In this document: in pieces, positions 1-9,892 of the stretch | Layout of the letters: each line of letters opens with the position of its first letter | How positions within the stretch are numbered: the stretch's first letter is position 1 | Source: Botryotinia globosa | Lineage: Eukaryota; Ascomycota; Leotiomycetes; Helotiales; Sclerotiniaceae | Assembly: GCA_014898425.1 (NCBI GenBank) | Contig: RCSZ01000007.1 | Span: 1,922,001 to 1,986,000, forward strand | Direction: 5' to 3' | Length of the DNA stretch: 64,000 nucleotides | Position numbers and translations under genes: made by a program | The notes under the pieces: generated by a model | What the model was told of the DNA's origin: nothing | What the model saw: the letters and a program-made list of their open reading frames with translations, nothing else | Database searches by the model: none

Positions 1-1227
1 AAGACGTGAACGCGCGGGGACGAAAAAACGAGTCAAAGCGGAAAGGATCAAGGATATCGATGAATCGGATTTTCGAATGGCCGATTTTTGTCTGGTGCGT
101 GCGAGGGTGGAGGGTGGCTCAGGTGGAGGGTGGCTCAGGTGGGTTAAGAGCGAGGTTCAACTTAGTGGGGCTGGTGGGGCTGGTGGGGCTGGTGGGACTC
201 ATGGGACTCATGGGGCTGGTGGGATTTAATCCTATTGCATGTACAAGCGAGTGTACCTCTATGTACTTTGTACACACAATGTCACACATACATACCTCCT
301 TGTTAAGTAGGCGACCTAACAAACCGTTGATGATATCTACCTAGTAGTCATTCATACAGATACGATACCACTTACCTTGAAACGATACACAATAATACAG
401 ATGATACTCATCAGAAAGACTACCATGGTCCAAATGTTCAAAGACGGTAATTATTAATTTACCAACTCGCAATGGTTTGTCCATTGAAATCTGCTATTGC
501 TATTGGTGTTGTGTATCAATCAATATTCATCACCCAATCCATTCCATTATCATCATCCACTTTATATTACATATTGCTCTCTTCCCGTCAAATATTTCAT
601 CTGCTATCATCATTTACACTTGAATCTCTGCCATTCCCAATTTCCAAATCAAGCTGAAAATCAAATCATTCTATAGGTATCCCTATTCTTCCCCCATCTC
701 ATCGGACAATCCATCATTTCAACCATCTCTACACGCCAGATCTGGCATATTTTCATCGGTACATCATACAAACCCCAGAAAATATGACAAAATCTGTCAA
801 GAACCCAAGGACTCAATGACCATGAACCCTACACGTGATTGACATGTGCTCCCACGTTCCTGTGGCAGTGTGCGGGATCTCTCAGGGGACATGAGGCTAA
901 ACTTTGATGTAACCTTAATGAGTGATCGCAAAGATATTTGGTGGGCTAAGAGCCGGCACACTAATCATCCATATGTAAGATTACGGTAGTGAACTTCAAG
1001 TGCCAGACGTTCAGTCGTCGATCTTTCTCTCTCAGACCAGGTCATTCCTTGTTTCTGGTTTGTCGCCTCGAGTTGAGAGTGACTGTTCCCCAAGAAGTTC
1101 ATGAACAGATACCGTGATCATCAAGTGAGATAACCTCATGCTTCGTCTGTTGAGTAAAATCATGGTCGGATGGAACCTTCAAAGGGAGAAGACACAATGG
1201 CACGATTAATTGATGGAACCACCCGCC
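1..1227. other. Intergenic, short G-rich tandem repeats
   Basis: No convincing gene. Near the left edge a unit of about 16 bp (GTGGAGGGTGGCTCAG) is duplicated around 109-141. Positions 164-223 hold a 9-bp tandem repeat, GGTGGGGCT with GGGACTCAT variants, which would translate as GLV/GLM repeats on the plus strand; I regard that as repeat translation, not a protein. The remainder is unremarkable AT-leaning sequence lying 3' of the minus-strand DUF3431 gene. Confidence 0.6.
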
Positions 1228-2454
1228 TCAAAAACCATCTCCTTCTTTCCATTCTCTACCAGCTTCTATCGCTCGATTGAGAGCCACATCCCCACGTTTC
1301 ATTGCTGCTTCTTTGCTGATCTCTAGCCAGCGTTGGATTTCATCAATCTCCCTCTCTAGCTTCTCTTTGATTGCAGAGTCCGCTTTCTCCGAATTCTCCA
1401 TCTCATCTCCTCTTCCTTCATCTATCAAATTCTGCATCTCTCCGTTCCGTATATTCCAGTCCTCAAGTTGAATACTCAAACTATCCTTTTCGGTTTGATT
1501 CTCCCAATAAGCTTGGTATTCCAATTCTCCTCCAAAGCAAATACCATACCCATCACAATAGCAAATGTGTTCTTTCGGGCATAAAGTCGTCTGTCCTGCA
1601 AAAACAAATTGCCATATATATTCCCACACTCGTCCACTTATATAATCCGATATCTCTGTCCTCAACAACCAATCTCGATAGGAAATGTATCTTGCCAGTG
1701 GTAGAGTTCGAATCCTCTCTTTCGAAACGGCAAATTGTGCGCAACAAGGTTGTGCAAGCACATTGGGGACAGGTTCAAGTGGGAAAAGCTCCAGCCATGC
1801 TCTTGCCATAATAGTCTGCTCTTGTTTGTCATCATCCTCCTCCACAATTCCTGGGTGCATCCAATCCGGACATCCTGGATGCCAATGACACCGTAGATTC
1901 ATATATCCTTCTCGAATAACACGTTCGGAAGAGAGTCTCGATATCATCTGAACTGCATCGAGATCGAGAAGTTCATTGTTATGCCATGTCATTTGATGAG
2001 AATGCATGAATATGTTAACGTCCGAAAGATTGTTATAATTCTCAATTATATACGACAGGTATATCATAACCTCATGACCTTTATTCTTCGGTGGATGATA
2101 TTCGGCTTTCGGATCGTTCGCTGTATATATGGTTGATTGGATGCTAGGGTCATTTTCGAAATTCTCTTTTATCCAATTCACATCTTCTTCTTTCGTACTG
2201 GAGATAACGAGCATTTTCGAATATGTTGCAGGGAATGGTTTCACAATCCCTGGACGAAAGGATATTGGTTTTTGTGTTTCTTGCATCGTCCTCCATTTCG
2301 CACCATGTAGTTGGATGTCATTGTGCCATTGACCAGCCCCTAATTCCATCGGTTCCCATCGAGTGCTGAGAAATGGCTTGATGAGTAAAAGCAAAAGTGT
2401 CGCTGTTAGTAACGAAGCAAATGGAATCAGTTTCTTAGGAAAAGGCATTGTCAT
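1228..2454 (-). CDS. DUF3431 family type II membrane protein
   Basis: A single uninterrupted 408-residue reading frame. Residues about 8-28 are strongly hydrophobic (LIPFASLLTATLLLLLIKPF) after a short basic start, so it is probably a type II signal-anchored protein of the secretory pathway with a lumenal or extracellular body. The body carries hallmarks of the fungal DUF3431 family: the opening strand VISSTKEEDVNWIKEN, the segment IFMHSHQMTWHN, the cysteine/tryptophan-rich LRCHWHPGCPDWMHP and the conserved QPCCAQFAVSKERI. The family is often compared to nucleotide-sugar transferases, but its reaction is unproven. The last 70 residues are acidic and helical (EMENSEKADSAIKEKLE...). The length is usual for the family and the first Met directly precedes the anchor. 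Substrate unknown. Confidence 0.85.
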   Translation of the reverse strand: MTMPFPKKLIPFASLLTATLLLLLIKPFLSTRWEPMELGAGQWHNDIQLHGAKWRTMQETQKPISFRPGIVKPFPATYSKMLVISSTKEEDVNWIKENFENDPSIQSTIYTANDPKAEYHPPKNKGHEVMIYLSYIIENYNNLSDVNIFMHSHQMTWHNNELLDLDAVQMISRLSSERVIREGYMNLRCHWHPGCPDWMHPGIVEEDDDKQEQTIMARAWLELFPLEPVPNVLAQPCCAQFAVSKERIRTLPLARYISYRDWLLRTEISDYISGRVWEYIWQFVFAGQTTLCPKEHICYCDGYGICFGGELEYQAYWENQTEKDSLSIQLEDWNIRNGEMQNLIDEGRGDEMENSEKADSAIKEKLEREIDEIQRWLEISKEAAMKRGDVALNRAIEAGREWKEGDGF

Positions 2455-3713
2455 CTGGAAGTTAAATGAGAAGCAAAGGAGAAAGCAAAATTTAAATTCT
2501 TGCTATACATCAAAGTTGAGATGATCTATTGAAATTCAAATCATCATTTCTTGAAGTTATTATAATACATAAACATTTAATTATCAATAATATTACGGGC
2601 TGGATAGAGCTTGCCTAAATAACGAAAACATCAAAGAATGAAGGAGTGACGGAAGGAGAGTTTATATTTCTCCTAGGTGGTGAGAGGGTTTCAGTTACTC
2701 TTTCCTTTTTAAGACGAGGGGAAGAAAAAGATTATGAACGCGGGTTGGAATTAACTTGAGATGAACGGACGGGTATGGATTGGTGAAGGGAGGAATGAAG
2801 ATTTGTGCGCCACGGATGGATGGATTTGGAATTATTGATTGGGTTTCTTGGGAATGTGGTTTGGAATTTTGGCGAGGGCGGGGATGTGCGGTGTGATGTG
2901 GTGATGAGAAATGAATTTAGACTTTGGATTTTGGAGATTATTCTTTTTGGTATTCTTTCTTGGAGTGGGAGTTGAGGAAGAGGGAGGAGGGAGGAGGGGG
3001 AGGGAGGAGGTTGAGGGGAATGGAATTTAGCTATGGAGTGTTTGGAAATTTACAATACATGTTATATTACCTTCTGATGATCATATCATCGTTTTCCTCT
3101 CTAGTTGTGATTTTTTACAGTGACTTGATTTGATTTGATTTGGTCTGATTTTGATTCTCTAGAAGTTTTAATCTGAAACTCTTGATTTAAATATTCTATA
3201 TGTAATTCTTACCCTTCTCCTTCTTTCTCTCCTTCTTTTCCATCTACTCTCTTGAACCTGGAAATTCATCTTCATTACCAACGGATTGAGTTTCTAATAT
3301 TTGTGAATTCTATCTAGGATATTCTGGAGAGAGATCATGGTATAATATAATATAATATGACATGGAGATACTTCCTCTCTTTCTCATTTCGGATTTCGAT
3401 TTTGATTTCGTTTTTCGTTTTCTCGCCTCCTTCTTCTATAGTTTGTATTGTGTATTGTGTATTATATTATATATAATATATAATATACAATATACAATAT
3501 ATTAATGTTTTTCGCTTTTGTTCTCATTTCATCTTGAAATTTGTTTGGTCGAAATGAGAATTAGGGTTTATAGATATGTAGGTAGCTGGAGGTGGCTAGT
3601 AGGTACTTTGATATTTAATATTTGATGTCTGTTTTGTGTGATGGTGATGGTGGTTTTAGAATGTTTTTGGTATGAATGGTATTTGAAGATTGGGATTGGG
3701 ATTGAGATTGGGG

Positions 3714-3875
3714 TGTGAGGGTGTGAGGGTGTGAGGGTGTTGAGGGTGTGTTGGAATAAAAGGAAGGGGAAAGGGGAAGGGAAGGGGTAAGGGGAAGGGA
3801 AGGGGAAGGGGAAGGGAAGGGGAAGGGGAAGGTGAAGGGAAGGGGAAGGGGAAGGGAAGGTGAAGGGAAGGGAAT
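3714..3875. repeat. Polypurine G-rich tandem array
   Basis: Three GTGTGAGG units lead into many imperfect copies of AAGGGGAAGGG on the plus strand, almost pure A/G for about 110 bases. Such a mirror-like purine tract can form triplex or G-quadruplex structures; that is inference from composition. It lies in a gene-free spacer. Confidence 0.85.
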
Positions 3876-4439
3876 TGGATGTTGAGACGTGGCTGTGAGA
3901 TGGGTTAACCTATGATATATGATTATGATTGAGAGTTTGATATTGGGATAGTGTAAAGGTATATATATTTAGTGTTGATAGATTAGGCAATAGAAGAGAG
4001 AGGGATAGCGGGGAGCGGAAAGTAGATTTGGTTGTGATGGTTAGATGTATTTCTGCTTTGTTTTGATATTTCTCTTGAATTCTGAATAGATTTTACCTAG
4101 GCAAGAAAATATATATAAAATTGTTGCCTTGAACCCTTTCTCTCTATTGACCAGTTCATGTCGCGAAATTGTCTTGAGCTGCGGAAGAGGTGGAGGGGAG
4201 AATACATATATTTACTCATCTGTAGTATAAATGTAGTCCTCCATGCCAATCTTCTCTTTCTATCTTTCGTCCAGATACTGATTGGTACTTGTATGTCTCT
4301 TTAAGATTCCATTCCCAGCACACTTGCATGTAAGCCGTTTACTTTTCATTGTAGATATCTATATATATATCTCTATCTAGTTCTCGAGGACTTCGACCTT
4401 AAGATTGCATACCCAGTGGCAACGAAGTGAATATTCGAG

Positions 4440-4985
4440 ACGAAGAGAAATTCAATATAAATTCTCATATAATATATTAATAAATGAAATGCTTATTTTA
4501 TTTGTAATAGATAGAATTCGTACTTTTTGTAATCTTTTCACTATTGAATTTAAAAAATAAAAAATAAAGCTTTTTAGAAGGGTTTTGAGATTTTTAGATT
4601 TCTGAATATTAAAGTTGTAGAAAAGATGAATAAAAGAGAGCAAGTAGATAAATTAGAAAAAGAGAAGAAATACTACTTTTTGTTATTCATTTTCAATTTA
4701 TTCTTTAATCAAAAGCTTTATTATTATATTATATAATATAAAATATATTAAATAAATAAGAGAAGAATTTGATTTGAATAGAAATAGATATTTCAATTTA
4801 AAAATCATTGTTTTAAATTATTAAAACTTAATAGCTTTTCAAATCTAAAAAGAATCATTAAAACCCTATTAACTAAAATAAACTTTGTAGATTTTTAGAT
4901 TAATTATATTAATTTATTAAAAATAATTCTTTCAATACATAATTCATTATTTAAGATTTGATTATAGTTAATAAAGTGATGGTTT
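4440..4985. mobile_element. Possible decayed AT-rich foldback element
   Basis: About 540 bases of nearly pure A/T with weak self-complementarity: GGGTTTTGAGATTTTTAGAT near 4580-4600 resembles the reverse complement of the segment near 4845-4870 (GGGTTTT...TTTTTAGATTT). The outer edges share only CAACGAA-like words, so no clean terminal repeat or target duplication can be defined. The composition matches the interiors of the clearer elements at 13577, 24682 and 25411. Low confidence. Confidence 0.3.
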
Positions 4986-6159
4986 CGTTGACTACGGATT
5001 CTATCATCACCGGGATATACCACTAGGCTTTTCTCTTCATATCCACTTCCTCACTTAGGCTCTAACTTGAATCAGGAATAGAGTCATGAGTGAGAGTTGA
5101 TAGTTGGCCTTGTGTTATCAAACCCACGTTCAAGAAAAGATCCTGAGAGCTCGAGACTAGAGTGAAGTTTGATTTGGGAAGTTCATCATTCCAACAAGTT
5201 CGGATCCTGGATGAATGAAATAACCGGGAGCACTAAACTCGCCAAATTGAAGACTCTTTCAAGTCGTGTTATTTCGAGATTGAATGATGGTATAGGGAAA
5301 TGTTTGAAGGATCAAAGAATATGGAAGAGCTATAAATCGTAAGCTCTTCCACGTTTCATTAAAATCGGTTATTGAAGATATTGACAGGTTGATTTAATAA
5401 GAATTTTGAAAAGGGAAGTGAAGTGAAGTTTGACGAACTGGTATGATTATGGTCCAAGCTTTTGAGACCCAGATGAAAGGATTTCACTTCTCAAAGTCAA
5501 ACGCAGACTTTGTCCTCGACTTACAATGTTGATATTGTGAGTGCGTGAGTGTTTATCGAGTTGATAGATGCAGCGCTGTTCGTGATGAAGAGAAGATGAA
5601 GTGTGGTGGGGAATTGATAAAGCGTCGTTACGTTCTTCGATGGGCTTACCTTGGATTGTTTTTAATTGATTGACACGTTTGGGTTTCTATGGTATGTTGT
5701 TCTCGAAGCTGGACAAAGCATACTACTTGATTTTTACACCCAGGAGCCTATGGATAGCGAGACTGATGTATATATCCTAGGTAAACATTGTTCGCAAAGA
5801 CTGCGCACATGTTTTATGGATGGATATGGGTGCGTGTCCAACGACTGCACTGCCGTCGTCATTGTTGTTTTATTGAGCAATTGGTTCATTCAATATCCGG
5901 TTGGATAAGTATTCAACTTGAGCCTCACTGTGTGCTTTTCTCTTTTATCCAGTCTTAACCGCCAGAGTTAGAATTTATGATTGGCTGGACAATTCTGAAC
6001 CAATCAAATAGATGTATAACATTACGTTTTTTATTGGTGAGTTGGCTTTGCTGCGCAAATCAGCCGCGCTGATGAATGTAAAGTTTACATAACGTCAGAC
6101 GACTTTTCATTGCCTCCTTTGTGTATTTGCAAGTTGACAGTGTTGAATATAAAGTTAAG

Positions 6160-8237
6160 ATGCTTTGCGAAGCGTGCGAGAAGATATTTTGTGGCCGTCA
6201 AATGTCGAGTGAGATATTTTTCCAGACATATAATCCTCATCATTCTTCTTTGCAATCAATTATTGATGCTTCGGCCTCTGGCTGTTGGATTTGTTACCGG
6301 CTGCTGGCGTCTTCCAGCAAGAATACAGATATTAAGGATACACTCGCAGGAACCTCTCCTTTGATTACATCTTCAATGTGGCAATTGCATCGCGTAGCTG
6401 ACCAACGACCTTGGTACCTCGCGTTTGTTTTTGGAGAGAATTATCATGAATTCACCGTAATATCACACGATAGTAGGTCAAAGTTATAGATCTTGCCATC
6501 CCGCTATACTTATCCTTCAATCTAGAGTATGATGGACCAGCCACAAATCATGCGTCAATCGCAGGCAATACTACAATGTCAGATGCTGCACTGGCACAAG
6601 CCTCGAGGTGGTATCGTGAATGTTTGTCGAAGCATACCCTCTGCACCACATCACTGGTATCTAAGTATCTCATGCCAACTAGATTGCTTCGAATTGATGA
6701 AGATGAAAAATATGTCAGGCTTATTGTGACAAAGGAAGAAGTGGTCAAAGACACATATTATTCAACCCTAAGCCATTGCTGGGGAAACTCTGATATTTTG
6801 AAGCTTACAATCTCGAACCTGGAAAGTTTTAAGGATAACATTTCTCTCGAGCGACTCCCGAAGACGTTTATTGAAGCTATAATTGTTGCTAGAAAGTTTT
6901 CTATATCTTACATATGGATAGATTCACTTTGTATCATACAGGACTCTGAAGATGACTGGCAGACTGAATCCGTCTCGATGGAAGATGTCTATGGCAACAG
7001 TAGTCTGAACATCATGGCTACAGCCTCCAAAAACAGTCATGAGGGCCTTTCTCGATCTCGAGACCCAAAAATGTTGGAGCTGTGTCCAGCAGTCCAGTCA
7101 AAGTAGGAAGATGCTGAGAACGATCTATTCCACTTATTCGTCAAGAGAATCTGGAAAGAAGCAAGGAACAGTGGACCATTGCTAGAGCGAGGCTGGGTTT
7201 TGCAAGAACTTGTTATGTCACCTCGTTCACTCCATTTTTGTGATGGTGAACTACTATGGGAATGCAGGGAGATGGCTAGCTGCGAAACATTCCCAACAGG
7301 GCTACCAGAAATTTGCGAGCGGGAATATATTAAAGTCAGACCACTGTCTGGCTCCGATCTATATGAAAGGAAGTATCTGATAGACGGAGCTACGGAGACC
7401 ATGAAAGGCATTGCTTATGATAGATGGGCGCGGTGGATTTCTCTTTACAGTCAAACAAATCTAACGAAAGATTCGGACAAACTAGCTGCAGTCAGTGCGC
7501 TGGCCAAATGTACACGGGCAGTTTTTGATGATGTCTATATGGCAGGCCTTTGGAGATCTATGTTTGCCGATCAACTTCTTTGGAGCGGTTTGTTGACTTC
7601 TCGCCCGAAAGACTATCGAGCACCGACTTGGTCCTGGGCATCGGTGGATGGCTTTGTCATCCTTCCTTCCATCCGTCCCAATACCAAATATCATATTGAG
7701 ATCGATGAGGTACGAGTTACGCCCGTTTCCGGCGTCGATGACACTGGTTCCATTTCGGATGGATACTTTCGTGCGCGGGGACTGCTTATACGTGACAAAC
7801 TTGTCAACGATCAGAGAAATCCTGGACTTCCCTCCCCCGCCGGGAACGATAAAGGTACAAATCTGATTATAGAACTAGATGTACCGTTCCACCAATGCGG
7901 AGAAGAGGTGATAGTCCTTCCTATCTTGACAAACTCGGATGGACCGGATCATGAAAATTATTGGTTTCAGGCATTAGTTCTTCAGAAGCGGGCGATGTCA
8001 CCAAATGGCTTCTATATGCGGATAGGCCGTGTGCAAGCCCGGAATACTTATGTAAAGAATAAGATGGGCTTGGAACACCTCCAGAATTTGTCCAAGTTGA
8101 AGTTTCCGGGAAACCATGGAGGTTCGAATTCTGAATCAAATAACTCGACCCAAGATGGGGAAGATATGGATTTCGACGTTGAGTTGGATGAGAGTTTGTA
8201 TCTAGAGGGCTCACTGGGATCTTTTGTGGTTTATTGA
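6160..8237 (+). CDS. HET-domain (heterokaryon incompatibility) protein, interrupted by an in-frame TAG
   Basis: I read exon 1 as 6160-6472 and exon 2 as 6526-8237; the 53-nt intron (GTAGGT...CTAG) joins the two open frames in phase 1. The start at 6160 gives MLCEACEKIFCG, the usual opening of this family, followed by a CWIC-type cysteine motif. The HET core is clear: TLSHCWGNS (near residue 186), YIWIDSLCIIQD, SVSMEDVYGNSSLNIMATAS, ERGWVLQELVMSPRSLHF and, further on, RAPTWSWASVDG. HET proteins trigger non-self recognition and programmed cell death in filamentous fungi. One TAG at 7104-7106 interrupts the frame between the conserved blocks, and the same frame resumes at once with family-like sequence. 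Either this is a nonsense allele/pseudogene, or a minimal 45-nt intron (7103-7147) removes the stop; that intron's signals are weak. Full length would be about 674 codons. Confidence 0.8.
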
Positions 8238-9361
8238 GAGGTGTTTGGCGGGGATGGATCGGATGAGTAGTTGTGTGGGATGGGGGTACTGCAATGGAGA
8301 AGAAAGAGAGCCGGGCAAATCCTTTTAAACTTTCGGGATCTTTCAAATAGGGATGGAGATATATATATACTTGGTATTCTAGTTCGAGGTCTTTTATGTG
8401 GTTTATATTCCTTATCAGCTCGCCTAGGCATATAATACCAGCCAACTGTCACTGCGCGTTGACCATAATATGAGCCAGTGATCTATCATGCATTCGTATT
8501 TCGATGAAATAATTACCATATTAAATTGGATCGTTGTAGGATTTTGGTATAGAAATTTTGACATATGTAGACTTAGATCTGGTTTGTAGAACGGCTTGAT
8601 ATGCACATTTGAGGAACATTGTCAAACCTCGAAAGGAATGTGAAGAAGAGATACTTGGTAGAATTATTCAATCAGTCTGTAACGTCCAGAGAAGTTTGAG
8701 CTTAAGTATGGTGGGTAGGTATCCTCCGCATTGCGGTAGAGTGGAAAATAGCTAGATGCCAAAAGAGTGAGGACCTGAGAGTGAGCTTTTCCGTGACAGG
8801 TACCAAGATCTTCATAGCTTTTCCTGGTACATTGCCAGGGATTTCCTTACATCACGTGAGAGAGTGAAGAGAAACAAAAAAAGCAAAAGCCACATCGAAT
8901 GTCTTGTCCCTTTTTTTTCCCCTTCTGACTAAGAGAGGAGTACCGTAATTAATTGTAACTTACCAAGGTAAAATTCTCCAAAGAGTACAAAACAATAATA
9001 ATTAATCTTCCTGTCGATACACTACTACTACTATTATCATTACTCTTATTCTTCTATATTCACTTCTTCATATTGTAACTTCATCTTCATTTCACCCTCA
9101 TCTGTTCTACCTACATATATCTTTCAAGGCTTAAACGGGAAATAGCGAACCGACGTACCGATTCTTTTCAGCAATCCAAATTAAACTTCCCTCCCATCGT
9201 TCTCGACCTTAGACCCATCACCAAAGTCCAAACCACAAACAATACCACTCCTTTCAAATACATCACAATCACGTCAAACGACAATCAGTTCAATTCAATG
9301 TGTTTCTGATATTATAACACTCAACCTCTAATTGTAATTAACGACCATACGCTTCTTTGGT
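8238..9361. other. Intergenic and leader region of the G-gamma gene
   Basis: No gene seen. From about 8990 the plus strand becomes pyrimidine-rich with few ATGs, typical of a fungal promoter and 5' leader. A three-codon uORF (ATG TGT TTC TGA) starts at 9298. Confidence 0.5.
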
Positions 9362-9541
9362 ATGTTTCATCAACCTCTTTGCTGCGACTTCTCCTTATCC
9401 TGTCTGTCGCAACACGAATTGAAACTAATTTCCCGATCCAGCTCACCTCGACTCGACTCAACCACTCAACCACGCCGACACAACTACCTCCATCTCCATC
9501 TCCATCTACACCTACACCTACACCTACACCTACACCTCTAA
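9362..9541 (+). promoter_or_regulatory. Candidate 59-codon uORF ending 2 nt before the G-gamma start
   Basis: An ATG at 9362 opens a frame that runs without a stop through the leader and ends with TAA at 9539-9541; the main ATG is at 9544. The last part is translated from the CTACAC tandem repeat (about 9503-9537). If this ATG is in the mature leader, translation of the downstream subunit would depend on reinitiation or leaky scanning. The ATG is embedded in GTATGT, a good intron donor, so it may instead be spliced out (a CAG acceptor lies near 9440). Confidence 0.4.
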
Positions 9542-9543
9542 TC

Positions 9544-9892
9544 ATGCCTCAAGGTTATTCATCTCGAGATGTTGGTGACCCATCGCAAATTAAGAAGAAC
9601 AAACAATCAATGGCAGATCTCAAATTAAGACGTCTTACTGAATTGAACAACCGACTCCGAGAAGATTTAGAACGCGAAAGGATCCCAGTCTCTCAAGCTG
9701 CCAAGAGGTAAATCTACTCCCCTTCACCTTTTGACTACTCGAGAAGTTACTTATATGTGATCTCCATTTAGTATTATTCAATATACCAGTCAAACTAAAG
9801 ATTTTATGGTTCCATCAATTTGGGGTACCATTGATAAGAAGGATGATCCATATGCGCCGCAACAAAGTGGTGGATGCTGTTTGGTGATGTAA
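9544..9892 (+). CDS. gpgA: Heterotrimeric G-protein gamma subunit
   Basis: Two exons, 9544-9707 and 9772-9892, with a 64-nt intron (GTAAAT...TTTAG) in phase 2, give 94 residues, the usual size of fungal G-gamma proteins. The N-terminal half is a charged helix (LKLRRLTELNNRLREDLERE) that should form the coiled coil with the G-beta subunit. The second exon carries the family block around FMVPSIWG and DPYAPQ. The protein ends GGCCLVM: CLVM is a CaaX box whose final Met predicts farnesylation, and the cysteine just before it is a likely palmitoylation site, so the beta-gamma dimer should sit on the plasma membrane and act in pheromone and nutrient signalling. Translation could start earlier in the same frame at 9379, but that extension is mostly repeat-encoded (SPSPSTPTPTP) and 9544 matches the family start. 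Confidence 0.95.

Larger units (their letters stand above)
2455..6159. other. Gene-free spacer with microsatellites and an AT-rich relic
   Basis: No supported gene. The first few hundred bases are the upstream region of the DUF3431 gene. Positions 3714-3875 hold a polypurine (A/G) tandem array and 4440-4985 an extremely AT-rich block (both listed separately). Short ATATTATA palindromic runs occur around 3450-3500 and 4725-4750. Positions 5000-6150 return to normal composition; small open frames there match nothing I know. Confidence 0.55.

Noticed and set aside
1690..1725. tRNA B-box-like GTTCGAATCC
   Set aside because: It falls inside the DUF3431 coding sequence, and no A box, cloverleaf or Pol III terminator accompanies it.
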